From Planctomycetes bacterium RBG_16_43_13 (lineage in GTDB: Bacteria > Planctomycetota > MHYJ01): 31,211 nt of DNA. The position numbers and the translations under genes are program-made. Where the stretch lies: positions 241 through 31,451 of the forward strand of contig MHYJ01000005.1 of assembly GCA_001828445.1 (NCBI GenBank), in the 5' to 3' direction. Shown here in pieces: positions 17,594-25,402 of this stretch. The notes beneath the pieces were generated by a model. The model saw only the letters and a list, made by a program, of their open reading frames with translations. It was not told where the DNA came from and made no database searches. Within the stretch, counting starts at the first letter, position 1. The number at the start of each line of letters is the position of its first letter.

Positions 17594-18559
17594 TCACAGT
17601 ATAGTTAATTTACCTTCTTTGAGAATAACGCGGTTATCCACTAAAACAGTCGGGGCACGTAATACCATGTCCAAATGAAATGGAATACAATTATTTCCAC
17701 CAATTGTTGAATTAGAGCCGAAACCTAAATGAACAGTTCCTAAACAGCCTTCATCCTCCAGCATAATGCCACAAATCCTCGCCTTAGGATTAAGTCCAAA
17801 TCCGAGCTCTGCAAGAATGCGGGTTTTTGGATCATTAAGAGAATCTAAGATTTTCTCTAAAACTGAAGCCGATCTGCCTTTTATATCCACTATTTGTCCA
17901 TTTTCAATTTTAAGTATCAAGGGACTGTCTATCAATCCTAATTGTTCGTTGGGGATACTACCATCCACAACAACAACTCCATTACTTTCGCTCTCAAGAG
18001 GTGCAATATTTGATTCAACATTAGGAGGAGAAGCAAGCGTGCCAGGTCCATGGCACCAGCCAGGACATGAATTAGCTTGACGACCGTCTATTTTAATAAA
18101 AAGTTCTGTCCCTCTACTCGTCATTATTTTAACCTCTTTACCCGCACTCAATATTCCAGTAACCCTTTCGACAATCGGCGTTAATTCCTTGAAATCAACC
18201 TGCAGCGCTGCGCTACATAATAACTCCATGCTATAATCCGGCAAACTTAAATAACGAACTCCTCTTAAAGTTGCTTCTTGCCGTGCCTTGGTATGTGCCA
18301 TAGACATTTTAGTAACCCCGAAAACCACCGAATTTTCTTTCATTTTTTCTGCGACAGGTGGAGGAGGTTCTTGTCCGTGCATTTTAAAAGGCTCTATCGT
18401 AATGTGACTCACATTCTTTGTAACCTCTTTAACTACTTCAACAATTACCAATCCAACATCAACTGTAGTACTATCGCTGATTACAAGAGCAGTATCATAC
18501 GATTGCAGGTCAGCACAAACTTTCACTAATGTTTTACTCCCGTTCCTACAACGACCCAT
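17594..18559 (-). CDS. M29 aminopeptidase/NicX-like metalloenzyme
   Basis: A 321-residue protein related to the M29 aminopeptidase-T fold, including the NicX dihydroxypyridine dioxygenase branch. The metal-site region is clear: AELGFGLNP (Glu251), LEDEGCLGTVHLGFG (Glu268/270, His277) and PFHLDMV (His295, Asp297). It ends in the customary PTVLVDNRVILKEGKL strand pair. It lacks the longer N-terminus of typical M29 peptidases. A GAAGGGG site precedes ATG 18559. Both peptidase/amidase and iron-dependent ring-opening chemistry are known in this fold, so the reaction is open. The acyl-ligase and ACP genes next to it suggest processing of the acyl precursor. Confidence 0.75.
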   Translation of the reverse strand: MGRCRNGSKTLVKVCADLQSYDTALVISDSTTVDVGLVIVEVVKEVTKNVSHITIEPFKMHGQEPPPPVAEKMKENSVVFGVTKMSMAHTKARQEATLRGVRYLSLPDYSMELLCSAALQVDFKELTPIVERVTGILSAGKEVKIMTSRGTELFIKIDGRQANSCPGWCHGPGTLASPPNVESNIAPLESESNGVVVVDGSIPNEQLGLIDSPLILKIENGQIVDIKGRSASVLEKILDSLNDPKTRILAELGFGLNPKARICGIMLEDEGCLGTVHLGFGSNSTIGGNNCIPFHLDMVLRAPTVLVDNRVILKEGKLTIL

Positions 18560-18621
18560 AAAATAAACCCCTTCTTTATTCAGAATTAATTAGTTAACTT
18601 TTCTAAATTATACACCATCCG

Positions 18622-18849
18622 TCATGCAAGCTTTTTCAATCTTTCAACTGCCTCTGTAAGCTGCTCTTTGTCTTTTGTAAATGACAGACGCACATAGTCC
18701 AAACAACTTTTCATTGTTTGATACTTGCCCGCACAGCTTAAATATTTGTTAATTTCTGGATTATTTAACCAATTGACATATTCCTGACTAACATCATTTA
18801 AACGCATATTCCTTAAAATTAAATTTTCGGCCTCTATTCTTATATCCAT
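18622..18849 (-). pseudogene. Chimeric remnant: GNAT N-terminus joined to aminotransferase C-terminus
   Basis: A 75-codon frame made of two unrelated parts. Residues 1 to about 50 (LILRNMRLNDVSQEYVNWLN, then NPEINKYLS) are the first helix-strand region of a GNAT acyltransferase. The last 24 residues (VRLSFTKDKEQLTEAVERLK) match the end of the aminotransferase encoded at 19938-21095 (VRLSLTKDKAELSEAVERLK). By hand the matching 69 nt agree at 52 positions, about 75%. The junction falls at a YV...TKD pattern found in both families, here also in the intact GNAT (YVKTTKD). Neither parent activity can remain. It lies 6 bp after the SPASM radical SAM gene and looks like a deletion scar, though a small expressed protein cannot be ruled out. 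Confidence 0.75.
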
Positions 18850-18855
18850 AAAATG

Positions 18856-19932
18856 TCACAAATCAAAATCCAGACAGTCTCTGCATAGATTAACTTCGTT
18901 AAGCCTGCCGGTTTTATTGAGCTCAATTATTTTTTCCCTGAAATCAGAATTCCATATTTCATAAATAGTTTTTTCTTTTACATTACCCATGGAAAACATG
19001 CCGTTATAGTCAGTATCGCAGAAAGTTGTTTCTCCATTAGAAAATATAAATAAATCTTGCCTGTCCACTCTGCGGCAACTCTTCCTGTCAGGTCGCTCTC
19101 TCTTAATTGCATAAGCCACATTGGTTTTAACGTCTCTTGAAAAAGCCTCAAGCGCATTGACAGAGAGGATATCCGCAAAATCAGCATATTTTTTCAGAAA
19201 ATTGTCAATCTCATGGCTGGCATATTCTTGGTCAATAATCTGGAGCCTTGCAAAAGGAGTTCTTTTATTTAACTTGCGCTTTAAATTAATGAACTTCCCA
19301 AAATTTGATGTCATTTTATTCCAGTCTGCATCAGGAGAGAGCTTTCTGTATGTTTCGGGTGTTACGGCATTAACCGACATATTCATAAATGTGGCTTTTG
19401 AATTAATTATTAAATTGGAGAAGTACTCGTTCAATTCCTGACCGTTTGAAGAATGCCAGATTGGTCCGAGATTATTTTTTGAAGACACATAATTTAATAG
19501 TTCAGAAAAGGCGGGATGGAGAATCGACTCTCCAATGTTATATAACCATAAACCATCTATTCCTGCTTTATCCAGCTCATCAACACATTTCTTAAATACC
19601 CACGGCTCCATATCAACCTTTTCCCTCTGAAGATTCTGTCGTGGGCACATTGTGCAGTTAAGATTACACCTGCTGGTCATCTCAAGAAGCACCCTTGAAG
19701 GAAAATCAGACTTAGGCTTAAACAGAGGGTTAGACCTCGCAATAGGAATAAGCTTTAGTTTGTCATTAACATAACTGTCAAACAGGAGTTTGTTTCCATC
19801 ATCATTTAATAAATTTAGAAAATTATCAACTCTTACAGGCTGGAGTAACTTTAATTCCCTATATAAAATAAGCTTTCCCTCTTTAACAAAATTATCGCCT
19901 TTTATTATTAAATCAGGTCTTGCGAACTCCAT
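18856..19932 (-). CDS. Radical SAM protein with SPASM-type C-terminus (second copy)
   Basis: A 358-residue radical SAM protein. The cluster-binding site is CNLNCTMC (Cys89, Cys93, Cys96), preceded by VLLEMTSR. LYNIGESILHP is a degenerate GGEP-like strand. The C-terminal segments CRRVDRQDLFIF, FCDTDYNGMF, NVKEKTIYEIWNS and LCRDCLDF form a SPASM-like domain. It differs from the other SPASM protein in the locus by about 80 extra N-terminal residues with no recognisable motif. It follows the aminotransferase by 5 bp and may act on the same metabolite. No precursor peptide was found beside it apart from the 75-codon remnant, which is not peptide-like. Confidence 0.85.
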   Translation of the reverse strand: MEFARPDLIIKGDNFVKEGKLILYRELKLLQPVRVDNFLNLLNDDGNKLLFDSYVNDKLKLIPIARSNPLFKPKSDFPSRVLLEMTSRCNLNCTMCPRQNLQREKVDMEPWVFKKCVDELDKAGIDGLWLYNIGESILHPAFSELLNYVSSKNNLGPIWHSSNGQELNEYFSNLIINSKATFMNMSVNAVTPETYRKLSPDADWNKMTSNFGKFINLKRKLNKRTPFARLQIIDQEYASHEIDNFLKKYADFADILSVNALEAFSRDVKTNVAYAIKRERPDRKSCRRVDRQDLFIFSNGETTFCDTDYNGMFSMGNVKEKTIYEIWNSDFREKIIELNKTGRLNEVNLCRDCLDFDL

Positions 19933-19937
19933 TTTAT

Positions 19938-21095
19938 CTACTTTCTAAATTTTTTCAGTCTTTCAACAGCTTCTGACAACTCTGCTTTGTCTTTTGTCAG
20001 TGAAAGGCGAACGTAACTGCTGGCAGACTCGCCATAAGAAATGCCATCTACAACCGCAATGCCGCATTTTTTGAAAAGCACCTCGGCATTTTCTCCAGGA
20101 CTCACACCAAGGACAGATACATCAAGCATGGCATAAAAAGTGCCGTCAGGAGGAATAATGTGAAAAGACGTGCTTTTCAACTCCTCTATCATAAAGTCTC
20201 TTCTTTTTTTATAAGTTCTGACCATGTTGTTAACCGAATCTTGGTTCCCCCTCAGTGCTGCCAGGGCAGCGTACTGGCTTGGTGCCGCAGCACATGTAGC
20301 AGTATGCTGATGAATAAGGCTGACTCTGGAAATAACACTTTCGGGTCCGAGCAGATAACCGATCCGCCAGCCGGTCATTGCATAGGTCTTTGAAAAGCCG
20401 TTTGCTATAATAAGGCGATCTCGAATCTGTTTGAGTTCCGAAAGCGAGATAAACGCGCTAAAAACTATGCGATCATAAATCTCATCTGAAATGACGTACA
20501 GGTCGTAACGCCCGGCAACATCTGCAATCAATTCAAGTTCGCTTCTTTTAAATACATATCCGGTGGGGTTAACCGGGTTGTTGAGCAGAACAGCCTTGGT
20601 CCTTTTATTTACTGTCTTTTCCAGCATTGAGAGGTCAGGAGACAGTCCTTTGCCTGCAGGAATAAAACGTGGTATCCCGCCGTTAAGCAGTATCATATCA
20701 CGGTAACTGAGCCAGCAGGGCTCAAAAAGTATGACCTCATCTCCTGGATTCACAAGCGCCTGCATCAGGTACATTAAACCTTGCTTGGCGCCAGGGGTTA
20801 CAAGAATTTCTGTCCCAGGATTATAGGATACACCGTAGCAGGACCTATGGAAATCGGCGATAGCAGTCCGTAGCTCAGGAATGCCGGCTGAGGAAGTGTA
20901 TCCATTCTTACCCGACCTAATTGCCTCCCACGCAGCTTCTTTTATATGCTCTGGTGTGTCAAAATCAGGCTGTCCCCAGGTCAGGTCAATAACTCTTCTG
21001 CCTAAATTGTCTTTACCGAGTGCCTTCTGCGCCATAGCCATGGAAGCCGAAGGTATAATCTGATCCAGTCTTTCAGCAAGTGGGCGCATTTTCAA
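19938..21095 (-). CDS. PLP-dependent aminotransferase, class I/II
   Basis: A 385-residue fold-type I aminotransferase. NNPVNPTG (172-179) is the conserved Asn/Pro loop, ISDEIYD carries Asp204 that pairs with the pyridine nitrogen, and GFSKTYAMTGWRIG holds the Schiff-base Lys236. SYVRLS gives the carboxylate-binding Arg363. The family transfers an amino group between an amino acid and a 2-oxo acid. Its start overlaps the stop of the fused aldolase by 4 nt (ATGA), so an aldol or Claisen product with an alpha-keto group is a plausible substrate (inference). The protein is intact; a partial copy of its 3' end lies at 18622. Confidence 0.92.
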   Translation of the reverse strand: MKMRPLAERLDQIIPSASMAMAQKALGKDNLGRRVIDLTWGQPDFDTPEHIKEAAWEAIRSGKNGYTSSAGIPELRTAIADFHRSCYGVSYNPGTEILVTPGAKQGLMYLMQALVNPGDEVILFEPCWLSYRDMILLNGGIPRFIPAGKGLSPDLSMLEKTVNKRTKAVLLNNPVNPTGYVFKRSELELIADVAGRYDLYVISDEIYDRIVFSAFISLSELKQIRDRLIIANGFSKTYAMTGWRIGYLLGPESVISRVSLIHQHTATCAAAPSQYAALAALRGNQDSVNNMVRTYKKRRDFMIEELKSTSFHIIPPDGTFYAMLDVSVLGVSPGENAEVLFKKCGIAVVDGISYGESASSYVRLSLTKDKAELSEAVERLKKFRK

Positions 21096-23113
21096 AATTC
21101 CTTTTTATACATATTTTTAATAATCTGCTCTTTGACTTTTTCTTTTATTTCGAGATACGGTGTTTCCTTCTCCGGAGGCAGAATTCCCCCTAATCCATCT
21201 GCTATGCCGATAACACGCGTTGGATTTTTTATGGAATCTACGACAACACTACCGCGTCGCCCTATAATCCCTCCTGCCACTACAGAGACCCCTGACAATG
21301 TTACAGAACCCATCACACCGATCATTTTCTTTGTTTCAATTACTAAACTTATCTCTGCGGAAAAACCTGTCCTTGAATCCACACGACATACGGACAAGCC
21401 TTCTGCAAGGGCAGCCTCCCAGAATGATGGGGGAAAGGAATCAGGACGTGCTGCATATATAACAGCATTTTTAGACAGTAAAGGCACATGCACGGCGGTA
21501 AGCACCCTCGCGTACTCAGCACCAAAGGATACAATAGCAGTGACTCTGCTCAATTCGTTGTTATCTTTTCTAATCACGTTATTTGAGACAACGGATATCC
21601 CCTGCTGTTTTAAAGACAGGTTCATAATCTCTGTATCTTCATTGTCAGCCAAAATCAAGACAACACCTTCCTGCCGTTTCCTGGAAAGCAGGGTTCCGAC
21701 GCTCAAACGCAAGGCACGTTCCTCAGAATACCAGGTAAAATTGCTTTTATAAATATGTTTCCCAAATTCGCTTTCACGCAGTTCAGGACAGCTCTCATCA
21801 AGCAGAAGCCAGTCCACTCTGCCGTCTAATGCTTCCATGAGAGACCTTGCCTCATTAATGTCTGAAGCCTCTACATTACCCATAACAAAGGAAAGACTCT
21901 GCCTCACAAATGGGAATACAGTCCGTTCGCTTTTAGAAAGCGTTATTGAAAAAACCGATTCCTTTCCAGTTTTCTTTGACTGACTGACTATCTCGCTGAC
22001 AATTGTCTGCACCTGTTCTACCGGATTCCCTGAGGTTTTCCATTTCATAATATCAATATTAAACGTAATATCTGCATCGCAAGGTCTGTTTTTTTGTATG
22101 TCCCCCGTGATTTTCAATGCTGTTGTCTCTGCCAGTTCGGGTGTTACATGAACCCTATCAATTTCACTCACTTCTACAATTAACCTTCGCGGGTCAATAT
22201 GATATTTCTCTGCTACCTCATATATGGTGCGATAAAAACTTGAGTGGAACTGGGCAATGCCTGAAACCAGGCTTATATCATCTACACCCTGTTCTTTGCT
22301 CATCATTGGTTTGATAATTCTTTCTCCGAGGTCCATTGCTTTATAAGGGTCTATGCCTGTGCTGTAACCTAATTTTTCAAGAACCATAGCCAGTACCTCT
22401 GTCTGTGCATTTCCCGCACTCCTTCCCATGCCCTGCAACGACGAATCTACAACACTCGCCCCGGCCATTACAGCCTCCAGTGTATTAGCAATAGCGAGTT
22501 GAAGATTATTGTGTCCATGAAAACCAATTTGCTTGTCCGTTATCCCTTTTAAACGGAAAACATACTCTCTTACATCCTGAGGAAACATGCCGCCAGCAGA
22601 ATCAACTACGGCAATTATATCTGCGCCAAAATGGTCAGCCATTTTAGCCCGTCTGATAAATTCATCTATCGGGACCGCATAAGATTTCATCAGGTTTGAA
22701 GAGACCATCATCCCAAATTCTTTGGCTTTTTCAATATAAGGCTTTGCCTGCTCAATCTCTGTTATATTTGTGCCTATACGGACAAAACTCATACCATAAC
22801 CAGCAGCTATTTCTAAGTCCTCTATCTTCCCGATTCCCGGGATAAAAAACATCCCGAACTTCGCGGCGCTTCCATCTAATGCAGATCTGGCTGCCTGTAG
22901 ATACTCTTTGTCTGTAGCAGCAGCCTTGCCTTTGCCAGCTTCGGATGAGCCGAGACCTGTCCCGTGCCCTATCTCAATAAGCTCAAAGCCGGCTTTCATC
23001 AGTCCCAGACAAATAATATAGGTATCTTCAGCGGTAAACTGGTAGTCAATAAGATAACTGCCATCACGGAGGGTGCAGTCAAGAATTGAGATGTTTTTAA
23101 TTTTTGGATTCAT
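21092..23113 (-). CDS. DmpG/BphI-like aldolase (DRE-TIM) fused to a long unknown C-terminal region
   Basis: A 673-residue protein, about twice the length of a 4-hydroxy-2-oxovalerate aldolase. Residues 1 to about 350 are a DRE-TIM metallolyase: ILDCTLRDGSY (Asp12, Arg16, Asp17), IEIGHGTGLGSSEAG near 46, and FHGHNN with metal ligands His199 and His201. The base His20 of BphI is Tyr20 here. From about 360 to the end the sequence has no domain I recognise. It includes a Rossmann-like strand-turn (GVVLILADNEDTEIM) and a glycine-rich segment (SGVSVVAGGIIGRRGS). The frame extends to TTG 23122, but ATG 23113 gives the usual start. It is coupled by ATGA to the aminotransferase, so it probably makes a keto-acid for it. 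Confidence 0.8.
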   Translation of the reverse strand: MNPKIKNISILDCTLRDGSYLIDYQFTAEDTYIICLGLMKAGFELIEIGHGTGLGSSEAGKGKAAATDKEYLQAARSALDGSAAKFGMFFIPGIGKIEDLEIAAGYGMSFVRIGTNITEIEQAKPYIEKAKEFGMMVSSNLMKSYAVPIDEFIRRAKMADHFGADIIAVVDSAGGMFPQDVREYVFRLKGITDKQIGFHGHNNLQLAIANTLEAVMAGASVVDSSLQGMGRSAGNAQTEVLAMVLEKLGYSTGIDPYKAMDLGERIIKPMMSKEQGVDDISLVSGIAQFHSSFYRTIYEVAEKYHIDPRRLIVEVSEIDRVHVTPELAETTALKITGDIQKNRPCDADITFNIDIMKWKTSGNPVEQVQTIVSEIVSQSKKTGKESVFSITLSKSERTVFPFVRQSLSFVMGNVEASDINEARSLMEALDGRVDWLLLDESCPELRESEFGKHIYKSNFTWYSEERALRLSVGTLLSRKRQEGVVLILADNEDTEIMNLSLKQQGISVVSNNVIRKDNNELSRVTAIVSFGAEYARVLTAVHVPLLSKNAVIYAARPDSFPPSFWEAALAEGLSVCRVDSRTGFSAEISLVIETKKMIGVMGSVTLSGVSVVAGGIIGRRGSVVVDSIKNPTRVIGIADGLGGILPPEKETPYLEIKEKVKEQIIKNMYKKEF

Positions 23114-23118
23114 TTCTA

Positions 23119-23405
23119 TCAAGCCTTATGATAAAGATACACTGTGAATTCATAAAGAGGATAATCGTGCCGGATGGTGACATAGGGCGTCAGTTCCCGG
23201 CCCATCTTGAATGCTCTCTCCGGCGAGAAATGGAAATTTTTCTCAAGCTTATAATCAACATAGCTTGAACTGACGAACCTGAGATATCCGCGATTTCACT
23301 CATTACTTTAAAAAAACGTAATTTTTGGCTTTCAACTCTCCGCCAACAAATTACCATTGATGAAAATTTTACCGAGTTCTACAAAGCTATCTTTATCTAA
23401 GGGAC
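23119..23405 (-). pseudogene. Decayed methyltransferase with large internal deletion and frameshifts
   Basis: This fills the 350-bp stretch between the aldolase and radical SAM genes. Three out-of-register pieces resemble the methyltransferase at 25401-25859. DKDSFVELGKIF near 23405-23370 resembles its first helix. SQKLRFFKVMSEIADISGSS near 23330-23271 matches TQRLRFDVLSGIADLSGCS. SSYVDYKLEKNFHF runs onward to EFTVYLYHKA and a TGA at 23119. The SAM-binding core and about 100 further residues are missing between ISGSS and SSYVDY. The 3' 117 bp are nearly identical to DNA at 25286-25402. Its stop lies 5 bp before the aldolase ATG, so the remnant may still carry that gene's translation-initiation region. 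Confidence 0.75.
23150..23266. repeat. 117-bp direct repeat, copy 1 (methyltransferase 3' end)
   Basis: By eye this segment matches 25286-25402 at 115 of 117 positions, with an unbroken identical run of 99 bp (23168-23266 against 25304-25402). Both copies have the same orientation and encode the C-terminal methyltransferase segment YVDYKLEKNFHF onward. They flank the radical SAM gene, so recombination between them would delete it. Confidence 0.85.
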
Positions 23406-23470
23406 AATGCCCGTCAAACACATACACCTTCAGATTCAAAATAAATCTGAATATTATTTTTCATCTTACT

Positions 23471-25219
23471 TTATACGTAATAGGCGTTTAAATCCTTCTC
23501 GATGGCTGAGGCAATTCCTCCCTTTCTCAAATCAACAGCGGCGTTCTTCCCCAAAGTGATCAAATCAGAGCTATATGTACGCGCCTTATCAGAAAAATAG
23601 TACAACAAATTTAATCCTATTTCCTTCCTGTGCAATTTCTCATAATTATTCTCTCGCTCAATAAAAGTGCTGATATCCCGCGCTGAATCAAAAAGTTCTC
23701 CTTTAACAAGAGCGCAAAAATCTTGAACTAGCGCATCGATCCCATCACCTTTTTGTAAGGAAACGATTCGCCTGAAATATTCCGAAACAGGCACTTCCGA
23801 CATCTGAAAAATCCTAAATGTCTCAGAGGAAAAAATATTGTTATAAAAAATATTAACCAAAAGCCCAAGTACACGACATCGTACATAATCATCAAAACTC
23901 ATGTATTCCGTTCCAACACAGATTTCTTCATATTCAATCGCGAGTTTAAAAGTATTCCCGACCCTTACCTTCTCAAAACCCTTTGTGAGCAACCTATACT
24001 TTGTCTTTAATTGATACTTTTCTTTGTACCCGGGTGCCGCCATAACTGTGTCAGGAAGAATCATCAACTGACCTATTCTTATCTCGTTAATACAGGCGTT
24101 CATCATATCCAAAATTGATTGTAGATGTTTCTCATAAGAATCACCCGGCAAACCCAAAATAATTTCGCTAAAACTCCTTAAATTTTCCCCTCTGCCCTTT
24201 GCGATCGACATAATCCTTTCAGAAGGAATATTATGCCTTTTAATATTCCGCAGAACTTCGGGGTCGGTACTCTGAACCGAAGCCGTTAACATCAAAGCTC
24301 CATTCAAAAGGTCAATGCATTCCAACGCTTTCTCTTTTAAATCTTTGCCCGTAGAAGTAATAATTCTACGGGGCCACCCATATCGACTCTGTAGTTCCTT
24401 CAAAAACTGGCAAATTTGCAAATCCTGTTCATACATCCCCGTATTGCTGTCCGCAAAGTAAAGCGCATCGGAAAAGGGGAGATGCTTTAGGGTCGCCATC
24501 TTTCTCGCAATATATTCATATTCTCTCCTGAGAAAATCAAGTGAATGATGCGCCACACGATTATGATAAAACTCGCCTTTGCCACAGTAAGCACAGGAAA
24601 AAGGGCATCCCCTATTATTCTCAACTATTGGAATAAACCCATCATCGAGAAACTCGTCCATTAACCCCTCGGTATACGGTGAGCCGATCTCATCGAGATT
24701 GACCAATCTGTCTTCCAAAGGATAAAATATAAATTTCCCCTCCTTAAAAAATCTTGCCGAATTTATTTTTGTCTCTTTAATCTGTTCCGCATCTAAACCA
24801 CACAGAATTAACTTCTGAATAAGATTCAAGAATGCCCTCTCCCCTTCTTTTTCAATAAAAAAATCGAACTCCGGCAATGACCGTAGATATTTCTCTTGAT
24901 TTATGGAATGAATCGGGATGTGTGGTCCCCCTAAAACAAGAACGGATTTCGGAAATAACGACCGGACATGCTGCGCACATGTCCGGGACAAGACTGCGTT
25001 CCAAATATAATGACTAAAACCAAATATGTCGTATTGGGTGTTTTCTATCTTTTGATAAAAACGATCCGTTGTCCTGACTAAATCCACCTCGATATTATCC
25101 CTAATCTGCCTCTTTAAATATACCGCCAATTCGCCGATCCCATACGGTACCGGCAAGGGAGAAATCGATACTCTGGGATAGGTCAAATCTGATAATAATA
25201 TTTTTATCGTATCCGCCAA
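23471..25219 (-). CDS. Radical SAM enzyme with N-terminal B12-binding-type domain
   Basis: A 582-residue protein of the cobalamin-domain radical SAM architecture. Residues about 1-170 look like the Rossmann-type B12 domain (YDIFGFSHYIW, then VLVLGGPHIPIHS), but the DxHxxG signature with the cobalt-binding histidine is not present. The radical SAM core has GCPFSCAYC (Cys205, Cys209, Cys212) and a SEIILGLPG strand. The remaining 200 residues resemble the C-terminal helices of BchE-like enzymes. The start is TTG 25219, fixed by AAAAGGAG with a 6-nt spacer; the ATG between them is out of frame. It overlaps the restored tail of the methyltransferase by 16 nt. Methyl transfer or another radical reaction on a glycan precursor is possible; no substrate is evident. 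Confidence 0.83.
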   Translation of the reverse strand: MADTIKILLSDLTYPRVSISPLPVPYGIGELAVYLKRQIRDNIEVDLVRTTDRFYQKIENTQYDIFGFSHYIWNAVLSRTCAQHVRSLFPKSVLVLGGPHIPIHSINQEKYLRSLPEFDFFIEKEGERAFLNLIQKLILCGLDAEQIKETKINSARFFKEGKFIFYPLEDRLVNLDEIGSPYTEGLMDEFLDDGFIPIVENNRGCPFSCAYCGKGEFYHNRVAHHSLDFLRREYEYIARKMATLKHLPFSDALYFADSNTGMYEQDLQICQFLKELQSRYGWPRRIITSTGKDLKEKALECIDLLNGALMLTASVQSTDPEVLRNIKRHNIPSERIMSIAKGRGENLRSFSEIILGLPGDSYEKHLQSILDMMNACINEIRIGQLMILPDTVMAAPGYKEKYQLKTKYRLLTKGFEKVRVGNTFKLAIEYEEICVGTEYMSFDDYVRCRVLGLLVNIFYNNIFSSETFRIFQMSEVPVSEYFRRIVSLQKGDGIDALVQDFCALVKGELFDSARDISTFIERENNYEKLHRKEIGLNLLYYFSDKARTYSSDLITLGKNAAVDLRKGGIASAIEKDLNAYYV

Positions 25220-25225
25220 AGCATT

Positions 25226-25233
25226 CTCCTTTT
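25226..25233 (-). promoter_or_regulatory. Ribosome-binding site fixing the TTG start of the B12-type radical SAM gene
   Basis: AAAAGGAG on the minus strand ends 6 nt before TTG 25219. An ATG inside the spacer opens only six out-of-frame codons, so the TTG is the better start. Confidence 0.65.
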
Positions 25234-25285
25234 GCCTCTATTCTTATCTCGGCGCGGCGGGTAGTGATAGAGATAAAGGGTAAAC

Positions 25286-25402
25286 TCATAAAGAGGATAG
25301 TCATGCCGGATGGTGACATAGGGCGTCAGTTCCCGGCCCATCTTGAATGCTCTCTCCGGCGAGAAATGGAAATTTTTCTCAAGCTTATAATCAACATAGC
25401 TT
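25286..25402. repeat. 117-bp direct repeat, copy 2 (methyltransferase 3' end)
   Basis: Partner of 23150-23266, with only two differences in its first 20 bases. Its right edge at 25402 falls inside the stop codon that interrupts the methyltransferase. Confidence 0.85.

Larger units (their letters stand above)
25204..25402 (-). pseudogene. Detached C-terminal codons of the methyltransferase (after a one-base frameshift)
   Basis: Shifting the frame at the TAA of the preceding gene recovers SYVDYKLEKNFHF through ELTPYVTIRHDYPLYEFTLY to a TAA at 25204, the expected C-terminus of this methyltransferase family. The change needed is one inserted base (TTA to TCA on the coding strand would read NFLSSYVDY). 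The break lies exactly where the 117-bp repeat ends, at 25402. That points to a recombination or gene-conversion joint rather than random decay, although an assembly error at the repeat edge is possible. Confidence 0.75.

Noticed and set aside
21132..21752. 206-codon plus-strand open frame opposite the fused aldolase
   Set aside because: The minus-strand frame continues through it as part of the 673-residue protein; the plus frame has no recognisable motif.
25101..25319. 72-codon minus-strand frame across the methyltransferase/radical SAM junction
   Set aside because: It is out of register with both the restored methyltransferase tail and the radical SAM start, and is explained by their overlap.
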